NCBI RefSeq assembly: GCF_018918325.1
Contig: NZ_JAHLQH010000053.1
Span: 23,165 to 87,164, forward strand
Source of the DNA: Clostridium sp. MSJ-8
Lineage (GTDB): Bacteria; Bacillota; Clostridia; Clostridiales; Clostridiaceae
Direction: 5' to 3'
Length of the DNA stretch: 64,000 nt
The position numbers were made by a program, and so were the translations under genes. Position 1 is the first letter of the stretch; each line of letters begins with the position of its first letter. The notes beneath the pieces are model-generated. The model was not told the DNA's origin. It did no database searches and saw only the letters and a program-made list of their open reading frames with translations. This document shows, piece by piece, positions 19,532 through 27,574 of the stretch.

Positions 19532-19573
19532 ATGGATAAAATTGTATTAATGCGTATTATCGAAAGGGGGTGA
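19532..19573 (+). CDS. possible 13-codon upstream ORF
   Basis: ATG 19532 opens a 13-codon frame (MDKIVLMRIIERG) ending at TGA 19571-19573, five bases before the first precursor ATG. Its ribosome-site context (GTGAGAATAATGGA) is a near copy of the context of precursor 1 (GTGAGAATAATGGA at 19572-19583), so it may be a relic of a duplicated start region. Its last codons form the GGGGGTGA ribosome site of the precursor. Translation is unproven. Confidence 0.25.
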   Translation: MDKIVLMRIIERG

Positions 19574-19578
19574 GAATA

Positions 19579-19725
19579 ATGGAAAAAGATGAAAAGATAA
19601 TAGATGAGTTATTTGAGGAATTAACAGAAGAAACTCAATTAGCTTCAGATGCATCATGTGGAGGCGGAATATGTTCTGCATGTCATTGCAATTTTACAAC
19701 TCCTTGGAGCAGCTATGGATGGTAA
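19579..19725 (+). CDS. RiPP precursor peptide, copy 1
   Basis: A 48-residue peptide. Residues 1-25 are an acidic leader: MEKDEKIIDELFEELTEE, then TQLASDA. The core begins at Ser26/Cys27 and holds Cys27, Gly28-30, Cys32, Cys35, Cys37, then Phe39-Thr-Thr-Pro, Trp43-Ser-Ser and Tyr46-Gly-Trp48 at the end. The ribosome site GGGGGTGA is very strong. The downstream genes (four radical SAM enzymes and a C39 exporter) identify it as their substrate by context. Cys plus aromatic content allows thioether (sactipeptide or ranthipeptide) or aromatic carbon-carbon crosslinks. No canonical Gly-Gly cleavage motif is present. I know no named family that it matches. Confidence 0.88.
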   Translation: MEKDEKIIDELFEELTEETQLASDASCGGGICSACHCNFTTPWSSYGW

Positions 19726-19765
19726 AGGGTACATAGATGAAAGGATTGAAAAGAGGTGAAAATAT

Positions 19766-19912
19766 ATGGAAAAGGACGAAAAAATAATAGACGAGCTATT
19801 TGAGGAATTAACAGAAGAAACTCAATTAGCTTCAGATGCATCATGTGGAGGCGGAATATGTTCTGCATGTCATTGCAATTTTACAACTCCTTGGAGTAGT
19901 TATGGTTGGTAA
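19766..19912 (+). CDS. RiPP precursor peptide, copy 2 (identical product)
   Basis: It encodes exactly the same 48 residues as copy 1. The two genes differ at eight bases, all synonymous: five in codons 3, 4, 6, 9 and 11, and three in codons 44, 45 and 47. About 100 bases in between are identical. AAAGAGGTGAAA gives a good ribosome site. The spacer of 40 bases between copies holds no terminator, so both are probably on one mRNA. Perfect protein conservation with silent changes at the ends suggests selection on the peptide together with gene conversion of the middle. Confidence 0.88.
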   Translation: MEKDEKIIDELFEELTEETQLASDASCGGGICSACHCNFTTPWSSYGW

Positions 19913-19936
19913 TAAGTAATACCAAATAAATAAAAT

Positions 19937-19982
19937 GGGTTATTATAAAATTTTATTGAAAATAAGTTTTATAATAACCTTT
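19937..19982 (+). terminator. stem-loop between precursors and maturases, probably leaky
   Basis: GGTTATTATAAAA (19938-19950) and TTTTATAATAACC (19967-19979) form a perfect 13-bp stem, extended by one G-U pair. Only a weak tract (TTTAATTT) follows. Such structures often protect an abundant precursor mRNA and reduce read-through to the enzymes. Confidence 0.7.
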
Positions 19983-20032
19983 AATTTAAGTTAGTAATAG
20001 TATTTTTTTAGGAAGTGTTAAAGAGGTATTTT

Positions 20033-21250
20033 ATGATTGAAGTATATAACAATTTCATACATTATACAGATAAAAAAAATAATAGATTTGTTATTAAAAA
20101 AGAAAATTATAAGGATGTTTTAAATTATATTAGTAAGGGATTTTATAGTCCTTATATAGAAGAGTTAAAAAAAATAAATGTAAATATACAAGATGAAATT
20201 TTTAGAGATAAAAGTAAGTTAATTAAAGCAATGAAATTGTCACTTGATTGTATAGAATATTCGTTACCAATACCTAATACTTTTAATATTGAATTAACTA
20301 CTAAATGTCCCTTAAGATGTCCACAATGTTATTGTTATCTTGATTGTGGTAAAAATATAGACTTAGAAATTGCAAAAAAGTATATTATTGAAGCAGGAAA
20401 ATTGGGAATTAATTATGTTAATTTAAGTGGAGGAGAAACTTTAGCATATCCCTATTTAAAAGAGATAATTGCTTGTTGTAAGGAAAATGAGGTAAAACCT
20501 TCAATTGCTATAAGTGGGTGGAACTTTTCAAAAGAATTATTAAGTGAATTGATTGATAATGGAATTGAATATATATTTGTATCACTTAATGGATCTACAG
20601 AAGAAATAAATTCTAAGAGCAGAGATGGATATGGATATGCCATTAATGCATTAAAGATATTAAAAAACAGTAATTTTCATGGATATTTTATAAATTGGGT
20701 TGCGCATAATGATAATATAAAGGATTTTCATAATATGGTTAGACTGGCTAAATATTATAGAGCTAAGGGGATATGTATATTAAGTGCCAAACCTGATTCA
20801 AATGACGAAATGAAAACTAAACCTACAATTGATAATTTTAAAGCGTTAGGAGATTATATAAAAACGTTTAAAGATGATAGTTTAGAGCTTTCAATAGAAA
20901 ATTGTTATAGTTCATTAAGGTTTTATGTTTATGGAGATAAGATAATTAGAAGTAGCTGCTTAGCTGGAAAGACTAATTTTTCTATATCTGTAAATGGAAG
21001 ATTTACAGCATGTAGGCATATTGAGCATGAGGAAGAGTTTGATAGTATAAAAGATTATTGGAAAAATTCAAGTTTCTTATATAAGTTAAGAAGAAGTTTT
21101 GCAAATCCAAAAGAACCGTGTTTAAGTTGTGAATATAATAAGAAATGCACTCCGTGTGCTGCTGTAAATTATAGAATATACAAGAAACTATTTAAGGGAA
21201 ATGAATTTTGCTATGTTAGTAAATTAAAGATGGAGGCACCAAATGAATAA
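20033..21250 (+). CDS. radical SAM/SPASM peptide maturase 1 (PqqE-like)
   Basis: A 405-residue enzyme. Residues 1-85 precede the radical SAM core and may be a leader-binding element. Cys92, Cys96 and Cys99 (CPLRCPQC) bind the SAM [4Fe-4S] cluster, and LSGGETLAYP is the SAM-binding turn. The C-terminal SPASM domain has GRFTAC and a CLSCEYNKKCTPC cluster plus a final Cys, so it should carry auxiliary Fe-S clusters. The start is ATG 20033 (AAAGAGG six bases upstream) rather than GTG 20015. It overlaps the next gene by eight bases. Predicted to modify the precursor core; the reaction is not deducible from sequence. Confidence 0.88.
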   Translation: MIEVYNNFIHYTDKKNNRFVIKKENYKDVLNYISKGFYSPYIEELKKINVNIQDEIFRDKSKLIKAMKLSLDCIEYSLPIPNTFNIELTTKCPLRCPQCYCYLDCGKNIDLEIAKKYIIEAGKLGINYVNLSGGETLAYPYLKEIIACCKENEVKPSIAISGWNFSKELLSELIDNGIEYIFVSLNGSTEEINSKSRDGYGYAINALKILKNSNFHGYFINWVAHNDNIKDFHNMVRLAKYYRAKGICILSAKPDSNDEMKTKPTIDNFKALGDYIKTFKDDSLELSIENCYSSLRFYVYGDKIIRSSCLAGKTNFSISVNGRFTACRHIEHEEEFDSIKDYWKNSSFLYKLRRSFANPKEPCLSCEYNKKCTPCAAVNYRIYKKLFKGNEFCYVSKLKMEAPNE

Positions 21251-22319
21251 AATAGTTACATGTAATGAGAATACATCTGGAATTGCGTTACAATTACACA
21301 TAACTGGAAGATGTAATCAAAAATGCAAACATTGTTATCATAATGAATATTTAAATGAACCTATGAAATTAGAAGATATTAGATTAATTATTGAACAATA
21401 TAAAGAATTAATTTCTAAGTATAATGACAATAAAAAAATTAAAGAAATAGGACATATAAGTGTAACAGGTGGGGAACCTTTTATTAGAAATGATTTTATG
21501 GATATACTAAAAATATTTTGCGACAATAGAGAATATTTTAAATTTTCAATTTTGACAAATGGCAGTTTTATTACAGAAGAAGTAGCTAAGAAATTAATAT
21601 CATATGGAGTTAATGATGTTCAAGTTAGTATTGATGGTAGTATGAAAACACATGATTTTATTAGAGGAGAAGGAAATTTTAATCAAACATTTAAAGCAAT
21701 TGATATTTTAGTTAAGTATAAAATTCCTACTATAGTTTCATTTACAGCTAATAAGTTTAATTATATGGAATTTGAAGAAGTGGCTAGATGTTGTGAAAAA
21801 CATAGAGTTAATATATTGTGGTCAGATAGATTAGTACCTATAGGCAACGGAAAGAAAATGTATGATCAGTGTTTATCACCAACGGAAACATTAGAATATT
21901 TTAAAATTATGAAAAAAGTTCAAGATGATTTTAGAAAAAGAAAATCATTAACATACATCTCTATTGATAGGGCACTTCAGTTTATTGTTACAAAACAAAT
22001 CCCTCATAGATGCGTAGCAGGGGATTCCTTAATAACTATAGATGAATTTGGGAACTTATTGCCATGTAGAAGAATGCCAATAAAATGTGGAAATGTATTA
22101 AAAGATAATTTATCTAATTTATATTTCAATAGTGAAATAATGAATGAATTAAGAACAAGAAAAGTTTCGAGCGAGTGTTCAAAGTGTAGATTTCAGAAGA
22201 CATGTAATGGTGGTGCTAAGTGCATTTCTTATGCAATAAATAATGATTTTAACAAAGCAGAACCGTTTTGTCCATTAATATATTATAAAAGAAATAATAA
22301 TATTAGAAATTTACAATAA
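21243..22319 (+). CDS. radical SAM/SPASM peptide maturase 2
   Basis: A 358-residue enzyme whose radical SAM motif begins almost at the N-terminus: Cys24, Cys28, Cys31 in GRCNQKCKHCYHNEY. SVTGGEPF is the SAM-binding turn. The SPASM region holds GNLLPCRRMPIKCGNV, CSKCRFQKTC and NGGAKC. There is no N-terminal recognition domain, so it may depend on a partner or a separate element to bind the leader. ATGGAGGC within the end of maturase 1 is its ribosome site, and the genes overlap, so translation is coupled. It is a close paralogue of the following gene. Confidence 0.88.
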   Translation: MNKIVTCNENTSGIALQLHITGRCNQKCKHCYHNEYLNEPMKLEDIRLIIEQYKELISKYNDNKKIKEIGHISVTGGEPFIRNDFMDILKIFCDNREYFKFSILTNGSFITEEVAKKLISYGVNDVQVSIDGSMKTHDFIRGEGNFNQTFKAIDILVKYKIPTIVSFTANKFNYMEFEEVARCCEKHRVNILWSDRLVPIGNGKKMYDQCLSPTETLEYFKIMKKVQDDFRKRKSLTYISIDRALQFIVTKQIPHRCVAGDSLITIDEFGNLLPCRRMPIKCGNVLKDNLSNLYFNSEIMNELRTRKVSSECSKCRFQKTCNGGAKCISYAINNDFNKAEPFCPLIYYKRNNNIRNLQ

Positions 22320-22351
22320 GAATAAGCTATATAAAGTTATGGAGGATAAAT

Positions 22352-23410
22352 ATGAATAAAACTGTAATAACTAGTTTAAAGTCACAGTTATTGATGCAAT
22401 TACATGTGACAGGACGCTGTAATCAAAAGTGTAAGCACTGTTATCATAATGAATATGTTGATGAGCCTTTAACATTGGATAGTATAAGAAATATAATAAA
22501 TCAATATGTAGAATTGCTAGATAAGTATAATAAAGTAAAGAATATTAATTGTATGGGGCATATTAATGTAACTGGAGGAGAACCTTTTGTTAGAAAAGAT
22601 TTTTTCGATATTTTAGAAATGTTTTATGAAAATAGAAGATACTTTTCTTTTGGAGTATTAACAAATGGAAGTTATATAACAGATGAAAATGCAAAATTGT
22701 TAAAAGAGTTAGGTGTTAGTAATGTTCAAGTTAGTATTGATGGTGACAAGGAAATTCATGATTATATAAGAGGTCAAGGAAACTATGATCAGACATTTGA
22801 AGCTGTAGATAAATTAAGAAAAAACAATATAAGAACTACTGTTTCATTTACAGCTAGTAAATTAAATTACAAGAAGTTCCCAGATGTTGCTAAGGCTTGT
22901 AAAGAACATGATGTCTCAAGGCTATGGTCAGATAGGATTGTACCCATAGGTAATGGAAGTATGCTGAAAGAGCAATGTCTAAGTGCACCAGAGTGTTTAG
23001 AATTATTTAAGATTATGAAGGAAGAACAAGACAAAGCTCTTGCTGAAAATTCTAATACAGAAATATTTATAAAGAGGGCTTTACAATTTATTGTGACTAA
23101 AAAAGATATATATGGTTGTAGTGCAGGTGATACAGCACTTACAATAGATGAATATGGTAATATTCTTCCATGTAGAAGAATGCCAATAAAATGTGGCAAT
23201 GTGTTAAAAGAAAATTTAAGCGATGTTTATTTTAATAGTGAAATTATGAATGATTTAAGAAAAAAAGAAGTATGCAAAGAATGCGAACAATGTAGATTTA
23301 GAAATAATTGTAATGGAGGAGCAAAATGTATTTCTTATGCAATTAATAAAGATTATAAAATAGCAGATCCATTTTGTCCTTTAATTTTTTATAGAAGAAA
23401 TAAAAATTAG
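22352..23410 (+). CDS. radical SAM/SPASM peptide maturase 3 (paralogue of maturase 2)
   Basis: A 352-residue enzyme, collinear with maturase 2 over its full length and by eye well over half identical. Shared blocks include GRCNQKCKHCYHNEY (Cys23, Cys27, Cys30), NVQVSIDG versus DVQVSIDG, LPCRRMPIKCGNVLK and NGGAKCISYAIN. It arose by tandem duplication and has diverged most around residues 220-250. Both copies keep all cluster Cys, so both should be active, perhaps on different positions of the core. TGGAGG lies before the ATG. Confidence 0.88.
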   Translation: MNKTVITSLKSQLLMQLHVTGRCNQKCKHCYHNEYVDEPLTLDSIRNIINQYVELLDKYNKVKNINCMGHINVTGGEPFVRKDFFDILEMFYENRRYFSFGVLTNGSYITDENAKLLKELGVSNVQVSIDGDKEIHDYIRGQGNYDQTFEAVDKLRKNNIRTTVSFTASKLNYKKFPDVAKACKEHDVSRLWSDRIVPIGNGSMLKEQCLSAPECLELFKIMKEEQDKALAENSNTEIFIKRALQFIVTKKDIYGCSAGDTALTIDEYGNILPCRRMPIKCGNVLKENLSDVYFNSEIMNDLRKKEVCKECEQCRFRNNCNGGAKCISYAINKDYKIADPFCPLIFYRRNKN

Positions 23411-23419
23411 GAGGAAAAT

Positions 23420-25186
23420 ATGTTTACTGTTAATGTTTTGGAGAGAAGAGATAATAAAATTTTATATATTAAAGAAATTAATAATAGTATATTGATCAAT
23501 AAAGATGAAAAATTAAAAGAAGGAATATATCAATTATCAGTTGATGAAATATTAGAAATAATAAAAAGAAATGCTAGTGCTGAATATGATAAATTTAATA
23601 AAATAATAATGAATTATATTTCTAAAAGTAATATCAAAATGGATACACCTCCAAAGGATTATTCAGTATATATTTTATGTATGCATCCATCAAGAAATTG
23701 TAATTTGTCATGTAAATATTGTTTCGCAAAAGAAGGAGAAAAATATTTACCTAAAGAAGGCATAGATATTAAAACTGCCCAGAAAGCTATAGATTTTTTA
23801 GTTGATGATTATGGAAGAAAAGGTATAAAGTATCAAGTAGATATATCAGGTTCAGGAGAACCATTATTGAAATTTGATTTTATAAAGAAATTAGAAGAAT
23901 ATTGTGAAGAGAAAAGTAATGAAACGGGAAAAGAAATAAAAATAACATTTCCAACTAATGCTACATTATTAAATGATGAAATGGTTAATTATTTTAATAA
24001 TGAGTCTAATATTCTAATAGGAATAAGTTTAGATGGTAATGCAAGACAATCTGCTAATAGACTTCTTCAAGATGGACGTGATGCTTATAGTAGTATAGTA
24101 AAAGGTGCAAAATTATTAAATAGACCTTTTGGTATTGCTGTTACAATAACACACATAAATGAAGATGTTGATGAAGTGTATGATCATTTGTATAATGAAT
24201 TTCCTAAAGCAGATTCTATAAGCATGCAATTTGTTAGAAATTATGATCTAGATTCAAACATATCTTTTTATAAGATAGACATAGATAACGTAATATATCA
24301 TTATGAAAAATTAGTAGATAGATTGTTTATGAAAATTAATAATTCTGATTATGAGTATGTATTGAAATTATTAAGAGGTGCAGATACATTTGGAAAATAT
24401 ATTTATAGATGTTTAAATAGGGGAGTTATAAGAAATCAGAGATGTGGAGCAGGAAAAGGAACAATATGTGTTGATGATAATGGAGATATATATTCATGTA
24501 GTGTAGCAAATGGTGATGAATATTTCAAAATAGGTAGCATACAAGAAGGAATTGATGAGGAAAAACAATTAAAATTTAAAAAAGCAAATGTTAATGAAAG
24601 TGTATCTTGTAGAAAGTGTTGGGGAGCATACATTTGTGGAGGAGAATGTTTAGTAAAAGCATATTTAAGTAATAAAAATATATATGAACCTAATAAAAAA
24701 ATATGTGAACTTAAGTTAAGATTAATTGAAATTGCAGTATACTTTGTTGAAAAACTAAAGCATGATAATATTGAAGCGTATAATTATTTGAGAAAGTTTA
24801 AAGTTGATAGCACTAGAGACGACACAAGCTTATGGGTTATTCATAAGTATTTAAAAAGCAGGAATATATATGTTACTTATAAGGAATTAATGAATAATGC
24901 CAAAAGAACATCATATGGATTTAGAGCTAATGACTTAGTTGACTATGTGAAAAAATATGATGAAAATTTACATGTAATAAAAATTAATAATGTAGATGAA
25001 TATTCTAATATTACATATCCAGCAATAGCATATGTTAATAAAAATAAATATTACTATCAGTATTTATTTATAAATGATATGAGAGATGGAAATATAGAAT
25101 TAATAGATATAAAAAATGATAATGTAATAAAAGTTCCAATTAAATATTTTTGTGAGGAAATTTCTAACATTATTATGTTTAGTTAG
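23420..25186 (+). CDS. radical SAM maturase 4 with C-terminal C39-like domain
   Basis: A 588-residue protein. Residues 1-88 are a distinct N-terminal region. The radical SAM core starts at Cys94, Cys98, Cys101 (CNLSCKYCF), with DISGSGEPLL as the SAM turn. The SPASM-type C-rich region is at about 340-430 (CGAGKGTIC, YSCSVANG, CRKCWGAYICGGEC). Residues 463-588 match, by eye, the pattern of a C39 peptidase such as that of the next gene: a helix with IHKYLKSRNIYVTYKEL, then YPAIAYVNKNKYYYQYLFI, then IELIDIKNDNVIKVPIKYF. The catalytic Cys and His are absent. This would make it a binding rather than a cleaving module. It begins nine bases after maturase 3. Confidence 0.82.
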   Translation: MFTVNVLERRDNKILYIKEINNSILINKDEKLKEGIYQLSVDEILEIIKRNASAEYDKFNKIIMNYISKSNIKMDTPPKDYSVYILCMHPSRNCNLSCKYCFAKEGEKYLPKEGIDIKTAQKAIDFLVDDYGRKGIKYQVDISGSGEPLLKFDFIKKLEEYCEEKSNETGKEIKITFPTNATLLNDEMVNYFNNESNILIGISLDGNARQSANRLLQDGRDAYSSIVKGAKLLNRPFGIAVTITHINEDVDEVYDHLYNEFPKADSISMQFVRNYDLDSNISFYKIDIDNVIYHYEKLVDRLFMKINNSDYEYVLKLLRGADTFGKYIYRCLNRGVIRNQRCGAGKGTICVDDNGDIYSCSVANGDEYFKIGSIQEGIDEEKQLKFKKANVNESVSCRKCWGAYICGGECLVKAYLSNKNIYEPNKKICELKLRLIEIAVYFVEKLKHDNIEAYNYLRKFKVDSTRDDTSLWVIHKYLKSRNIYVTYKELMNNAKRTSYGFRANDLVDYVKKYDENLHVIKINNVDEYSNITYPAIAYVNKNKYYYQYLFINDMRDGNIELIDIKNDNVIKVPIKYFCEEISNIIMFS

Positions 25187-25228
25187 TTTTTTTACTACAA
25201 ATACAAATTAATTTAAAGGTGAAGAATA

Positions 25229-27382
25229 ATGAAATTATCTAAAAAATATCCATATGTTAAACAAATGGATGATAATGATTGTGGGCCAGCATGTTTAGCA
25301 ACAGTCTTGAAGTATTATAAGTATAAAATATCTATAACAAGACTAAGAGAAATATGCAAAACAGATATTAACGGTACAACTATGTTAGGCTTAATTAAAG
25401 CAGCGCAAAAGTTAGGCTTTTCTGCAAAGGGGGTTAATGGAAAAGGGATAAAAGCATTAAAAAGTAATTTTCCAAAGCCCGCTATAGCACATGTTATATA
25501 TGGTGATGGAGTAAGGCATTATGTTGTTTTGTATGAAGTAACAGATAGTAAAGTTATAGTTGCTGATACTGGCAGAGGTATTATTACTTATAGCATAGAG
25601 GAATTCTTAAAAATATGGAGTGGTAAACTAATATTTTTAATTCCTCCAAGTGAATTTAAAGAGAATGAATATAAAAATCCGTATATAAGATTTGTAAAGC
25701 TGATAAGTATGCAGAAGAAATTAATTATATCAATTTTTTTTGCATCTTTATTTATAGCTATACTGGGTATTTTAGGGAGTTTTTATTATAAGATATTAAT
25801 AGATAATGTTATACCTAATAATTTATATAATAAGTTAAAATTTGTTTCTATAACTATGATATGTATTGTATCGCTAAAGACAATTATTGAATTATTACGT
25901 AATATACTACTATTATTTATTTCCAAGAATATAGATGTTCAATTATTATTAGGATATTATAGCCATATATTAAAATTACCTATGGAATTCTTTGAATCAA
26001 GAGATGTAGGAAGCATAATTTCAAGGTTTAATGATGGTGTAAAAATAAGAGATGCAATAAGTTCAACTGCTGTAACTGTATTTCTTGATACTCTTATGGC
26101 TGTTGTAGGAGGAATAATATTATATAGGTTGAGCGGAATAATGTTCTTTGTTTGTTTTATACCGATAGTAATTTATTTGTTCCTAGTTGTTAAATTCAAA
26201 TCTAAAATAGAAGAAAGCAATAGAGATGTTATGGAAAATAATTCAAAAGTAACTTCTTATTTAGTGGAATCCATTGAAGGAGTTGAAGTTATTAAATCCT
26301 ATAATTCAGAAGAATATAATGTAAGAAAATTTAAAAAAAGATTTAATTACTATATGGAGTCTTTGTTTAAAAATGGTTTTATTCTAAACATTCTAGAATC
26401 CTTAAAGGGAATAACAAAAGTTGTATTTGGAATTTGTATACTATGGTTAGGAGCATATTTAACTCTTAAAGGTCAGGTAACAGTAGGAACATTTATTAGT
26501 TTTAATGCTTTATTGGCATATTTTATTGAGCCTATAGAAAGAGTAATTAATTTGCAATCTCAGATACAAAGTGCAATGGTAGCTGCTGATAGATTAGGGC
26601 AAATATTAGATTTACAAATTGAAAGTTATAAAAATGATAGGAAGAGTTTGTCTTTGGCAGGAGATATTATTTTTGAAAATATTACATTTAGATATGGATT
26701 TAGAAGAATTATTTTACAAGATTTCAATTTACATATAAAGAATAAAGAAAGAATAGCACTAGTTGGGGAAAGTGGTTCTGGAAAAACTACCATAGTAAAA
26801 ATTCTTATGAAATTTTATGAAATTGAAAAAGGTAAAATTACAATAAATTCTAATGATTTAGTGGATATTTCACCAAGACAATTACGAAATCGAATTGCAT
26901 ATATATCTCAAGAATCTTATTTTTTCTCTGGAACAATTAGAGAAAATTTATTAATAGGAAATAATGATGCTAGTGAAGAAGATATGGTAAATATATGCAA
27001 GAAGGTATTTATTCATGATTATATTATGAGTCTTCCAAAAAAATATGATAATGTTTTATCAGAAAAAGCTATGAACTTATCAGGGGGACAAAGACAAAGA
27101 CTAGCTATTGCAAGAGCTTTGTTGAAAAAACCTGATATATTGATTATGGATGAGGCTACATCAAATTTAGATTCTATAACAGAGAAGGCTTTAGAAAAAA
27201 CTATTAATGAATGTACTAATGGTATAACAACAATAATAATAGCACATAGATTAAGTACAATAAAAAATTGTGACAGAATCTTTGTAATTGAAGATGGACA
27301 AATTATAGAAGAAGGATCTCATGAAGAGTTATTAAATAATAAAGGTGAATATTGCTATATGTGGAATAAGCAATTTTCATAA
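25229..27382 (+). CDS. C39-peptidase ABC exporter (PCAT) for the modified peptide
   Basis: A 717-residue half-transporter. The C39 peptidase (1-145) has Cys18 in DDNDCGPACL, His97 in RHYVVL and Asp113 in VADTGRG, all intact. A five- to six-helix ABC membrane domain spans about 165-450. The nucleotide-binding domain has Walker A GESGSGKTT (Lys519), signature LSGGQRQRLAIARAL, Walker B ILIMDEATSNLD and the switch His in IIIAHRLSTI. It should remove the leader of the precursor and export the product. It is the last gene of the locus; no immunity gene or regulator is seen before the next promoter. Confidence 0.94.
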   Translation: MKLSKKYPYVKQMDDNDCGPACLATVLKYYKYKISITRLREICKTDINGTTMLGLIKAAQKLGFSAKGVNGKGIKALKSNFPKPAIAHVIYGDGVRHYVVLYEVTDSKVIVADTGRGIITYSIEEFLKIWSGKLIFLIPPSEFKENEYKNPYIRFVKLISMQKKLIISIFFASLFIAILGILGSFYYKILIDNVIPNNLYNKLKFVSITMICIVSLKTIIELLRNILLLFISKNIDVQLLLGYYSHILKLPMEFFESRDVGSIISRFNDGVKIRDAISSTAVTVFLDTLMAVVGGIILYRLSGIMFFVCFIPIVIYLFLVVKFKSKIEESNRDVMENNSKVTSYLVESIEGVEVIKSYNSEEYNVRKFKKRFNYYMESLFKNGFILNILESLKGITKVVFGICILWLGAYLTLKGQVTVGTFISFNALLAYFIEPIERVINLQSQIQSAMVAADRLGQILDLQIESYKNDRKSLSLAGDIIFENITFRYGFRRIILQDFNLHIKNKERIALVGESGSGKTTIVKILMKFYEIEKGKITINSNDLVDISPRQLRNRIAYISQESYFFSGTIRENLLIGNNDASEEDMVNICKKVFIHDYIMSLPKKYDNVLSEKAMNLSGGQRQRLAIARALLKKPDILIMDEATSNLDSITEKALEKTINECTNGITTIIIAHRLSTIKNCDRIFVIEDGQIIEEGSHEELLNNKGEYCYMWNKQFS

Positions 27383-27434
27383 AATAATAACGTTTTAAAG
27401 AAATAATATCATTCTATTTTAAATGTATTTTTTA

Positions 27435-27463
27435 CTGACATAATTTATTTGATATGATAAAAT
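27435..27463 (+). promoter_or_regulatory. putative promoter upstream of the B12-type radical SAM gene
   Basis: CTGACA (27435-27440) and TAAAAT (27458-27463) lie 17 bases apart. Downstream, at about 27516-27557, the transcript can form a hairpin (TTCACATTA with TAATGTGAA, extended by TAGACAT/ATGTTTA). The leader is therefore about 105 bases long and structured. Confidence 0.5.
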
Positions 27464-27574
27464 GTAATGATGAAATATTAGAAATAAAATTATGAAGGGA
27501 GATTACTTAGATAGTAGACATTTCACATTATTATATGTAATGTGAATTTATCTATGTTTAGGTAGCAGATTTTT

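Noticed and set aside
19579..19912. Assignment of the precursors to the SCIFF (six Cys in forty-five residues) ranthipeptides
   Set aside because: Only four Cys are present, and the C-terminal aromatic part has no counterpart in SCIFF peptides.
20015..20032. GTG 20015 as the start of the first maturase
   Set aside because: AAAGAGG at 20020-20026 fits ATG 20033 at six bases, and there is only a poor site ahead of the GTG.
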